From: Lucinisca nassula
Taxonomy: Eukaryota > Mollusca > Bivalvia > Lucinida > Lucinidae
DNA: 64,000 bases
Reading direction: 5' to 3'
Assembly: GCA_963580285.1 (NCBI GenBank)
Contig: OY757026.1
Coordinates: 63,551,396-63,615,395 of the forward strand
Shown in pieces: positions 54,401-64,000 of this stretch (its first letter is position 1; every line of letters starts with the position of its first letter). Below the pieces are notes generated by a model. That model saw only the letters and a list, made by a program, of their open reading frames with translations, had not been told where the DNA came from and made no database searches. The translations under genes and the position numbers were made by a program.

Positions 54401-57197
54401 TGTGTTCAATAAGGGAGAGCTGAGTGATACCAAGGTAATTTTTGGAAACGAATAATGTGGGTCTGAGCACAGTGCTGTGGGTCTGAGCACAGTGCCCTGT
54501 GGGACATTAGAAACAAAAGTGACTGTGTTCAATAAGGGTGAGCTGAGTGATACCAGGCAGATGATATCCAACATACACTCAACGTCAAATCAACGTCGAA
54601 GCAACGCTGAAAACGCAGTTAAGTAGTAAAACAACATTGATAACAGCATATATATAAACGACAACATCATATTGAGTCAACCATGGTTGATAAATGTTGT
54701 ATAACCGTGCTTCCCGACGACTCGAGTATATATAATTATACACGTACAAGATAAATACAGCCCTTTCAGTGGTTTGGATGTCGACTGGGCATAAAATGGT
54801 TCGTTTGTCGACATGTTAGTTATCATTGAATGAGCACAATGTGACCACGGACTTGGGACCGTGTTGATCAAGCCATAAACGAGAGACTGCCAGTCAGTCA
54901 TTCATAGCCAAACCATTGACCCTTAACCGGTTCACAGGCGCGCCCAACCCTCGGGTCGCCACAATGCAGTCATTGTAATAACCCTTCCGTGTAAAAGTAT
55001 TAAATCAACATGCTTTTAGAGGTTGTTATAGAAATAACCAGTCTCGAGACACAGGAAGCAGGCGGTAAATTACTTTACAAACGTATACTTTTGTCAAAAG
55101 TTAGAAATTCTATGCTATTTACTCACCCTATTTTTCTTCCAAATCGGCTTCTTTATAGACGCAAATGTCGGGTTGTTTTGATTCTGCAAGATGTACACAG
55201 CATTCTTCTAGGACGAGTTTCAGTTATAAATCACATTGTCTTAATTGGACCCAACCCGGAGCTGAGCGGAGGGTTGGGGTATGATCAGTTATTGTCTGGG
55301 TATGAAACTATTCAAATATATCTAGGTATCAATATTAAATTTTGTCGAGACCTGGGAAGCTGTTTTTGGATCGTCTGCTTCAACCCCACAGGATGGTGGC
55401 GTGAGCAATAGTCACGTGATGTTTTGATATGTCAAACTCTCAATGTAAATAGAGCACCGCACCGTACTGCTCTGAGACAATGTTCATCATTGGTGTATGG
55501 TAGATCTATATGGTTTGCATCTGAGTTTTGTGGTATGCTTTAGCTGTATATGTGTACACGACCACCACATGAAACTATCTGTGTGGCGTACCATTGTACA
55601 AACAACACAGTCTCATGCGACAGCCGTATAACTTGCAGTGAGTATTTGATAGGGTCTCTATTCTTTATCTAGACCCATTTGCATGCTTAAGGCATGTTCG
55701 ATACCAGCTGCCATGCATCATTATTGGTTAATCGTACTACTTTAAGTTTTCTGAGGTATTATTTTTACTGTTGAGATAGGGGTCAGCCATTTCAAAGTAG
55801 GAGAAAGTTATGCTAAAATCTTCCATCTAGGGATAGTAAGATCATTGAACCGTAACATTCTGTAGCTGGGGTCATTGTGTGTGTGTGTGTGGGAGGGGGG
55901 GGGGGGGTTAGGGTGGTAGGGGTAGTGGAGGGGCAGGGTAGTACTCAAGTTATTATCAGTCTCGTTGTCTATGTCGGTCAGTCTACAACTCGAGTGCCGT
56001 TGGGCCTATCCAGCCGTATATAAGCTTTGGTTGTATATAAACTAAAAAAGTGTGGAAAATGAAAATCTACAACGTTAGGATGTAGATAGAGACACATAAC
56101 TAAAAAGACCATCTCGGCACTTAGATTAATGAAGAAATGGATAGATAAATAAAATGAAAGTAACTAAAACGTAAAATAAATTTAAAAAGGTATAATAACC
56201 CATAAACTGAAGTTTAATAGAAGGAATAACTAAGGTTGTTTACATAAAAATTGGAGGAAAAAGGGTGGCTTTGTTGGAAAATAACCCGTGCAATAGCACT
56301 CCCGGTATCGCAATGGTGTTAGCGAAGTACAAGCACTCCCTTTTACAGGAGCCGTAGTGAGCTGTGGTGTCAGTCCGGTTTTAAGGTAATGAGTCAGCCA
56401 AATACAGTACTTATATATTAGTATGGAGTTAAAGGTAAAATTCTTGAAATATACACATTTCAAGAGGTACATAACATCCGAATAGAAATACACCTTATAA
56501 GGGGAACCATGATGAGCTGTGCTGCGATCCAGTCAGGTTAGAAACATATCAAGGTAATTTTTGGAAATTAATAAGGTGGGTCTAAGCACAGAGCCCTGTG
56601 GGACACTAGAAACAAAAATTAATGTGTTCAATAAGGGAGAGCTGAGTGATACCAAGGTAATTTTTGGAAACGAATAATGTGGGTCTGAGCACAGTGCTGT
56701 GGGTCTGAGCACAGTGCCCTGTGGGACATTAGAAACAAAAGTGACTGTGTTCAATAAGGGTGAGCTGAGTGATACCAGGCAGATGATATCCAACATACAC
56801 TCAACGTCAAATCAACGTCGAAGCAACGCTGAAAACGCAGTTAAGTAGTAAAACAACATTGATAACAGCATATATATAAACGACAACATCATATTGAGTC
56901 AACCATGGTTGATAAATGTTGTATAACCGTGCTTCCCGACGACTCGAGTATATATAATTATACACGTACAAGATAAATACAGCCCTTTCAGTGGTTTGGA
57001 TGTCGACTGGGCATAAAATGGTTCGTTTGTCGACATGTTAGTTATCATTGAATGAGCACAATGTGACCACGGACTTGGGACCGTGTTGATCAAGCCATAA
57101 ACGAGAGACTGCCAGTCAGTCATTCATAGCCAAACCATTGACCCTTAACCGGTTCACAGGCGCGCCCAACCCTCGGGTCGCCACAATGCAGTCATTG

Positions 57198-57500
57198 ACG
57201 GTATTCGACTGGTAGGTTTCGTGAAATTTCCGTGAAATTCCACGTAGGAGTGTGGTTCCTAGTTGTAATAGCTGGTCACATGGTCCAATCAAATATTTTA
57301 TTTGCGTATAGCTCATAAGCGACCGTGGTGCACGAAATGTTCGACTTTTTCTTCGAATAGAATCGTGCTCCACGATCGCTTATGTATTTGAAAAATAACT
57401 CATATTTGATTGGACCATGTGATCGGCTATTACAAGATAACACCACACTCCTGCGTGGAATTTCACGAAAATTTCACGAAACTTCCCAGTCGAATATGGC
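57198..57500. mobile_element. Foldback MITE inserted in unit 4 only
   Basis: A 303-bp insert with long inverted arms: TATTCGACTGG, GTTTCGTGAAATTTCCGTGA and TCACATGGTCCAATCAAATA on the left face their complements on the right. CATTG is present at 57193-57197 and 57501-57505, whereas the other units have CATTG once, so it is a 5-bp target duplication. No ORF of note. Confidence 0.9.
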
Positions 57501-60064
57501 CATTGTAATAACCCTTCCGTGTAAAAGTATTAAATCAACATGCTTTTAGAGGTTGTTATAGAAATAACCAGTCTCGAGACACAGGAAGCAGGCGGTAAAT
57601 TACTTTACAAACGTATACTTTTGTCAAAAGTTAGAAATTCTATGCTATTTACTCACCCTATTTTTCTTCCAAATCGGCTTCTTTATAGACGCAAATGTCG
57701 GGTTGTTTTGGTTCTGCAAGATGTACACAGCATTCTTCTAGGACGAGTTTCAGTTATAAATCACATTGTCTTAATTGGACCCAACCCGGAGCTGAGCGGA
57801 GGGTTGGGGTATGATCAGTTATTGTCTGGGTATGAAACTATTCAAATATATCTAGGTATCAATATTAAATTTTGTCGAGACCTGGGAAGCTGTTTTTGGA
57901 TCGTCTGCTTCAACCCCACAGGATGGTGGCGTGAGCAATAGTCACGTGATGTTTTGATATGTCAAACTCTCAATGTAAATAGAGCACCGCACCGTACTGC
58001 TCTGAGACAATGTTCATCATTGGTGTATGGTAGATCTATATGGTTTGCATCTGAGTTTTATGGTATGCTTTAGCTGTATATGTGTACACGACCACCACAT
58101 GAAACTATCTGTGTGGCGTACCATTGTACAAACAACACAGTCTCATGCGACAGCCGTATAACTTGCAGTGAGTATTTGATAGGGTCTCTATTCTTTATCT
58201 AGACCCATTTGCATGCTTAAGGCATGTTCGATACCAGCTGCCATGCATCATTATTGGTTAATCGTACTACTTTAAGTTTTCTGAGGTATTATTTTTACTG
58301 TTGAGATAGGGGTCAGCCATTTCAAAGTAGGAGAAAGTTATGCTAAAATCTTCCAGCTAGGGATAGTAAGATCATTGAACCGTAACATTCTGTAGCTGGG
58401 GTCATTGTGTGTGTGTGTGTGGGAGGGGGTTAGGGTGGTAGGGGTAGTGGAGGGGCAGGGTAGTACTCAAGTTATTATCAGTCTCGTTGTCTATGTCGGT
58501 CAGTCTACAACTCGAGTGCCGTTGGGCCTATCCAGCCGTATATAAGCTTTGGTTGTATATAAACTAAAAAAGTGTGGAAAATGAAAATCTACAACGTTAG
58601 GATGTAGATAGAGACACATAACTAAAAAGACCATCTCGGCACTTAGATTAATGAAGAAATGGATAGATAAATAAAATGAAAGTAACTAAAACGTAAAATA
58701 AATTTAAAAAGGTATAATAACCCATAAACTGAAGTTTAATAGAAGGAATAACTAAGGTTGTTTACATAAAAATTGGAGGAAAAAGGGTGGCTTTGTTGGA
58801 AAATAACCCGTGCAATAGCACTCCCGGTATCGCAATGGTGTTAGCGAAGTACAAGCACTCCCTTTTACAGGAGCCGTAGTGAGCTGTGGTGTCAGTCCGG
58901 TTTTAAGGTAATGAGTCAGCCAAATACAGTACTTATATATTAGTATGGAGTTAAAGGTAAAATTCTTGAAATATACACATTTCAAGAGGTACATAACATC
59001 CGAATAGAAATACACCTTATAAGGGGAACCATGATGAGCTGTGCTGCGATCCAGTCAGGTTAGAAACATATCAAGGTAATTTTTGGAAATTAATAAGGTG
59101 GGTCTAAGCACAGAGCCCTGTGGGACACTAGAAACAAAAATTAATGTGTTCAATAAGGGAGAGCTGAGTGATACCAAGGTAATTTTTGGAAACGAATAAT
59201 GTGGGTCTGAGCACAGTGCTGTGGGTCTGAGCACAGTGCCCTGTGGGACATTAGAAACAAAAGTGACTGTGTTCAATAAGGGTGAGCTGAGTGATACCAG
59301 GCAGATGATATCCAACATACACTCAACGTCAAATCAACGTCGAAGCAACGCTGAAAACGCAGTTAAGTAGTAAAACAACATTGATAACAGCATATATATA
59401 AACGACAACATCATATTGAGTCAACCATGGTTGATAAATGTTGTATAACCGTGCTTCCCGACGACTCGAGTATATATAATTATACACGTACAAGATAAAT
59501 ACAGCCCTTTCAGTGGTTTGGATGTCGACTGGGCATAAAATGGTTCGTTTGTCGACATGTTAGTTATCATTGAATGAGCACAATGTGACCACGGACTTGG
59601 GACCGTGTTGATCAAGCCATAAACGAGAGACTGCCAGTCAGTCATTCATAGCCAAACCATTGACCCTTAACCGGTTCACAGGCGCGCCCAACCCTCGGGT
59701 CGCCACAATGCAGTCATTGTAATAACCCTTCCGTGTAAAAGTATTAAATCAACATGCTTTTAGAGGTTGTTATAGAAATAACCAGTCTCGAGACACAGGA
59801 AGCAGGCGGTAAATTACTTTACAAACGTATACTTTTGTCAAAAGTTAGAAATTCTATGCTATTTACTCACCCTATTTTTCTTCCAAATCGGCTTCTTTAT
59901 AGACGCAAATGTCGGGTTGTTTTGATTCTGCAAGATGTACACAGCATTCTTCTAGGACGAGTTTCAGTTATAAATCACATTGTCTTAATTGGACCCAACC
60001 CGGAGCTGAGCGGAGGGTTGGGGTATGATCAGTTATTGTCTGGGTATGAAACTATTCAAATATA

Positions 60065-60420
60065 CATACCGAACTTTTTCCTTCATAGGCGGCGATCGGT
60101 ATAAGTCGTGAATTTCCGTTAAAACCTATCTGGGCGAGATATTCGAGTTATCTCCCTGTACACCACTGGGATCAAGGTACAGAATAGCCAATATTTTTTC
60201 TCCAGTCGCTGACCTCAGGGAATCAGTAATCATATATCTGCAGATATGACACTTTGATCTACCTGTAGGTATTCAAAGGAGCGCTAGTGCTCAAATTAAG
60301 GCTATCTAAATGTGAAAAAGAACTTCTTGAAGTAACAACCATGCCTTTTCATTTCGAGCCATCTAGTATGAACGAACATATTTAACATATTGAAGAGCTA
60401 CATTATGTAAAATTGCTTAA
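60065..60420. other. No recognised feature
   Basis: Starts at the abrupt array edge; no gene or repeat recognised. Confidence 0.45.
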
Positions 60421-60570
60421 TAAAAAAAAAATTAAAATAATAATAATAATAATTATCAATATTATTATTATTATAAGTAGTAGTAGTAGTAGTAGAAGTA
60501 GTAGTGTTTCTTTGTTTTTTATTATTATTATTGTTATTATTATTATTATTATTTATATTTTTTTTTTGAC
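60421..60570. repeat. AAT/AGT/ATT trinucleotide repeats
   Basis: ATA/AAT units, AGT units (60474-60505) and ATT units in sequence. Confidence 0.92.
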
Positions 60571-60701
60571 ATGTAGAATATTGGGTCTATATCTCTTGTC
60601 AGTCTCTTGTCCAGTGATTTTAAATAAGGATTAAGGTCAAATATGATACGTGAAATCTCTTGACTCCGATCTTTTTATGCATTTATTTTATCTATTTATT
60701 T

Positions 60702-60972
60702 AAGTAAATAACGTCCCCGTCAACACGGTAAAGGTCATTTTGGAGACGTTGCTTACAATTTTGTGGGACTTTTACCCGACATTGAGATGAATTGAAATCT
60801 CAAGCCCTGTCGCCAAATGAAACCAATAGGGTTTATTAGCATCCGCCTCGCACCGCGGTTCCTGGACATGCAGGCTTAGATCCTCTAAGCGGTTTACCAG
60901 TACTATTGTGCGGATTCAGCTCTGCGGGGAAGCATCATGCAGCCCATATATTTCTTCAAGCCCCTATGGGCG
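60702..60972 (-). mobile_element. SINE-D copy
   Basis: Minus-strand copy from the head CCCGCCCATAGGGGCTTGAA (right) to ACGTTATTTACTTAAATAAA on the tail side (left), which replaces the usual CAAA tail. Confidence 0.83.
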
Positions 60973-60984
60973 GGAACTCAGATG

Positions 60985-61283
60985 ATTTTGTTTGTTTGAT
61001 TTGAGGTTTAACGTCCCCGTCAACACTGTAAAGGTCATTTTGGAGACGTTGCTTCCAATTTTGTGAAACTTTTACCCGACATTGAGATGAAATGACCTCT
61101 CAAGCCCTGTCGCCCAATGAAACCAATAGGGTTTATTAGCATAGACGGTCCGCCGCGCACCGCGGTTCCTGGACAGGCTTAGATCCTCTAAGCTGTTTAC
61201 CAGTACTAGTGTGCGGGCCGGATTCAGCTCTGCGTGGAAGCATCATGCAGCCCATATATTTCTTCAAGCCCCTATGGGCGGGG
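60985..61283 (-). mobile_element. SINE-D copy
   Basis: Second minus-strand copy directly after the first, with an intact tail (complement of CAAACAAACAAA). CAGATGA flanks both ends (60978-60984, 61286-61292), a target-site duplication. Confidence 0.88.
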
Positions 61284-61325
61284 CCGCAGATGAGAAAGTT
61301 CTTGCATTAAAACCAATTTTGTTCC

Positions 61326-61594
61326 ATGACGAAAACACGCCTATACATATACATTGTAAATTTTACCACCAAAAATGAAAATTTTCAGATGAAAAAAAAA
61401 AAAAATGATATTTTTCATATTTCTGCTCAAGACATAGATTGTGGATACTCGTTAGAACCGCCTCGGCGAGGCGGTTCTAACGAGTACCCACAATCTATGT
61501 TTTTAAGAAGAAATAAAAAAAAAATGTATACCCCTGCAAACCCAAGTTTTACTTTATGAAAGTGGGGTTATAGGGGGTCAAAGTTTCGTGATGG
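61326..61594. mobile_element. Hairpin-core MITE, type A
   Basis: CATGACGAAAACACGCCTAT, long palindrome GGATACTCGTTAGAACCGCC and complement, arm hairpin AAAGTGGGGTTATAGGGGGT, end AGTTTCGTGATGG. Confidence 0.86.
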
Positions 61595-61609
61595 TCTGCC
61601 GCAGTCATA

Positions 61610-61868
61610 ATTGACACCTAAAGAGTTAACATTACACCGATATACAGTATATTGTATAAGATATTTCCTGAATAATTAAAAGGACGCCATAAAAAAGTAA
61701 CTTATAGGTAAACACATTTTGAAAAATGTTGTCTTCCCAAGTCATGATTGACACCTTAAGAGTTAACACTACACCGATATACAGTATATTGTATAAGATA
61801 TTCCCTGAATAATTGAAAGGACGTCATAAAAGTTACATAATTTGTAAACACAGATAAGCCTATTTATT

Positions 61869-61899
<31 letters not shown>

Positions 61900-62075
61900 T
61901 TATAAAGGGCATTTCACTCATATTTGAATCGGCTGTAATGTTTGTCCTAAACAATTTTAACACAATTTCGAAAAATGTTGTTTGTCGAGTTATGGTTGAC
62001 ACTTTAAGAATTCAAGAAAGATCTAAAAAATGCCTTAAAAGTCGGTCACAGAAGGTGATTACAGATATGGCATAT

Positions 62076-62106
<31 letters not shown>

Positions 62107-62160
62107 TTAATTAAAATGAGGCATGCAATTAATATGTGAATGGGCTGCAATAGTTTTATG
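61610..62160. repeat. Local tandem duplication and TTTA microsatellites
   Basis: ACCGATATACAGTATATTGT occurs at about 61637 and 61774 in a segment duplicated with a 137-bp offset (TTGACACCT(A/T)AAGAGTTAAC). A weaker third repeat is near 61980. TTTA repeats lie at 61862-61900 and 62068-62108. Confidence 0.75.
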
Positions 62161-62163
62161 ATC

Positions 62164-62404
62164 ACATCACAAAAACACCCCATATTACCCACTTTTATGT
62201 AGTAAAATATGGATCATTATTTTTCTTATTTCTGCTAAAACATGTATTGTTGTTTGTCGTAAGAACCGCCTCGCTGAGGTGGAACTAACGATTCCATCAA
62301 TTTATGTTTCCAGAAGAAATACGAAAAGTAGCATTTTTTTATCTGAATACTTTCATTTTTTGGTGGTAAAATTTTCAATATTTTTTAATAGACGTGTTTT
62401 CGAA
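62164..62404. mobile_element. Hairpin-core MITE, type A, degraded
   Basis: CATCACAAAAACACCCCATA, core TCGTAAGAACCGCCTCGCTG, end AATAGACGTGTTTTCGAAAT. Confidence 0.72.
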
Positions 62405-62640
62405 ATTAATCAACTCAAAACCTGGAAAATGTCATCTGCACTAGTTATGATTTACACTTTAAGAGTTAATAAAACTGTACATAATTTATCTAATTTAATT
62501 AATCAAATTGTTATCTTCAATGTTATGATTGGCACTTTAAGGGTTACACATGATTAACACTTTAAAGAGTAACACATAGTGGGGGACGACGGACACGCGC
62601 CAACTCATTGTTAAATTAAAGCACGTTTGTTAACTTCGTC

Positions 62641-63027
62641 ATCACGATAAAACACCTATATAATTCTGACCCACGTGTACCCCACTTTTATATGGTACAA
62701 CTGGGGTTTATAGGGGTATACATTATTTATTTGACTGTTACTCTAAAACCTCAAATCAGCTGCAGTGAAGATAAATAAGTTTTATACAGTAAAACTGGGG
62801 TTTACAGTAGTATACATTATTTTTTTCTTATTTTTGATCAAAACAAAGATTGTGGATACTCGTTAGAACTGCCTCACCGAGGCGGCTCTGACGAGTTCCT
62901 ATAATCTATTTTTGGAACAGAAGTATGGAAAATAGCATAATTTTCTATCTAAACATTTTATTTTATTTATTTATTTTTTTTTTTTTTGTGGTAAAATTTG
63001 TCAGTATAGGCGTGATTTCGTAATGTG
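62641..63027. mobile_element. Hairpin-core MITE, type A, with arm duplication
   Basis: CATCACGATAAAACACCTAT to TATAGGCGTGATTTCGTAATG-type end. The GGGG arm (ACTGGGGTTTA) is present twice, near 62700 and 62788. Core GGATACTCGTTAGAACTGCC. Confidence 0.78.
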
Positions 63028-63079
63028 AATTTAGACAATTCCATTTTTATTTACGGTGGTTTAGTCAAAGTCATCAACC

Positions 63080-63285
63080 GAATGGCAAACAGTGTAGATC
63101 TGGAGAAAAGACGGCTCATCCTGAGCAGTCGCACCATGCTCTACACTGTTTGCAAAGTAACTGTGCGGGCAGACAGAGTTGAAACTCATTAACAGAAATT
63201 AACAGAATAGCAAACAGTGTTTTGTTCTGCACAAAACATAGATTGTTGGTACTCGTTTGAACCCCCTCGATGAGGCGAATGTGCA
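63080..63285. repeat. Family I and hairpin MITE fragments
   Basis: GGCAAACAGTGTAGATCTGG faces TGCTCTACACTGTTTGCAAA (63082-63156). After it ACATAGATTGTTGGTACTCG is a half core of the MITE family. 63286-64000 holds a short SINE-D-like end (AACTGACCTAAATAGTGTTG near 63355) and nothing else recognised. Confidence 0.55.
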
Positions 63286-64000
63286 CTGTACTGGTTAACC
63301 GCTTACGTATAAGCTTGCTCAGCAAAAGTGTGGACAGGTAAACTGACCGGCTCAAAACTGACCTAAATAGTGTTGATTGGGCCGTTAAACTCCAATACAA
63401 ACACAATCAATCACTGGCTTCAGACTGCCAATTAACTTTTCATGGTGGTTTTAATCGCCATTTAATCGCCATTTCACAGTTAATGATTTCGACAAGTTTT
63501 GTCCTTTTTGACATATTTGCCGCCCAAACATAATGAATGAAAACATAAATGTAACAAAACTGAGACAAAATAAAATAAAGAAATCCGAGAAATATAACCA
63601 CTGTATCAAGTACATTATCCGCATGTTGTTTATTACTAGTAATTACCAAATTTAATACAAAAAAAGCTTTACAGGTTTGATACGATTTCTGGTACATATA
63701 ATGTGGACTTGGCGATTTTCGCATCATGAACTGCAGTACTGAAAAACAGCTTATAAACGCTTTTTAAGCTCTCGGGGAAGCAATTTATCATTTTTCAGTA
63801 GAAAAAAACTTTATATCATCGTAAACTTTGAACAACAGTCTAACAGTATATAACAGTGACTTAATTCCAAACAAATCATTTCTATTTAATATTGGCAACC
63901 AAACATGGAAATCTGAACGTTTTTTTTTAAAAATACATTGCCGTCTATGGAGCATATAGGCATGACATTAAATTGCAGATGGAAGCAATAAGAATTAATT

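Larger units (their letters stand above)
49361..60064. repeat. Higher-order tandem array, 2.22-kb unit
   Basis: Units begin TTTGGTTGTATATAAACTAA at 49361, 51582, 53804, 56026 and 58548. Lengths are 2221, 2222, 2222 and 2522; the fifth is cut at about 60064. Units differ only at scattered single bases and in a GT/G run. Unit 4 carries a 303-bp insert. Each unit has small ORFs (87, 74 and 133 codons among them) with no recognised domain; their conservation simply follows the unit's. Inside each unit a 100-bp segment (GTGGGTCTGAGCACAG, ACATTAGAAACAAAA, GTGTTCAATAAGGG) is itself duplicated. Confidence 0.95.

Overview
The window looks like gene-poor nuclear DNA of a marine mollusc, most likely a bivalve. 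The organism call is an inference. It rests on tRNA-derived and other SINEs, elements headed TTAGCTCACCTG that carry tandem core repeats, Penelope-like and LINE reverse transcriptase remnants, abundant microsatellites, and spliced extracellular Cys-rich/Thr-rich exons. No bacterial-style gene organisation is present, and nearly all short ORFs are chance reading frames in repeats.

Layout. 1-373 is a GATA/GAAA microsatellite. 475-14800 is a mosaic of about fifteen copies of a hairpin-cored MITE family (core GTGGGTACTCGTTAGAACCG), copies of a roughly 290-bp SINE with a CAAA tail, tRNA-derived SINEs, LINE remnants, a 140-bp tandem repeat and a foldback element in tandem. 15207-19950 holds two nested, oppositely oriented elements with common ends but different core arrays (460-bp and 170-bp units). 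A small insert in the second array carries a complete hammerhead ribozyme (18623-18676). 20880-21700 and 26190-29625 form an old inverted duplication. Between its arms lie a LINE 3' end, the 3' half of a Penelope-like element with a long intact reverse transcriptase frame (24222-25571), and other repeats. The right arm is split by a third element with TTAGCTCACC ends and 165-bp core units (26629-29455).

29800-46450 is again repeat mosaic. It includes a palindromic ATCCATAATTCGAATTATGG satellite inside terminal inverted repeats (29888-30139 and 35966-37106), a 150-bp array (33010-34220), and an apparently exact 1137-bp tandem duplication (38303-40576). The only convincing host-gene sequence is a pair of phase-1 exons, 42352-42501 and 46458-47567. 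They encode two related six-cysteine modules followed by a long Thr-rich mucin-like stretch. The second module is spliced directly to the Thr/Ser tract.

48000-49015 is an inverted-repeat element filled by a 20-bp minisatellite. 49361-60064 is a higher-order tandem array of a 2.22-kb unit (four full units and a partial fifth); one unit holds a 303-bp foldback insertion with a 5-bp target duplication. 60100-64000 has two inverted SINE copies, microsatellites and more hairpin MITEs.

The strongest biological points are the hammerhead ribozyme, the sharing of one hairpin core by elements with three kinds of ends, and repeated insertion of other elements at palindrome apices. All identifications are by eye; no database search was possible.
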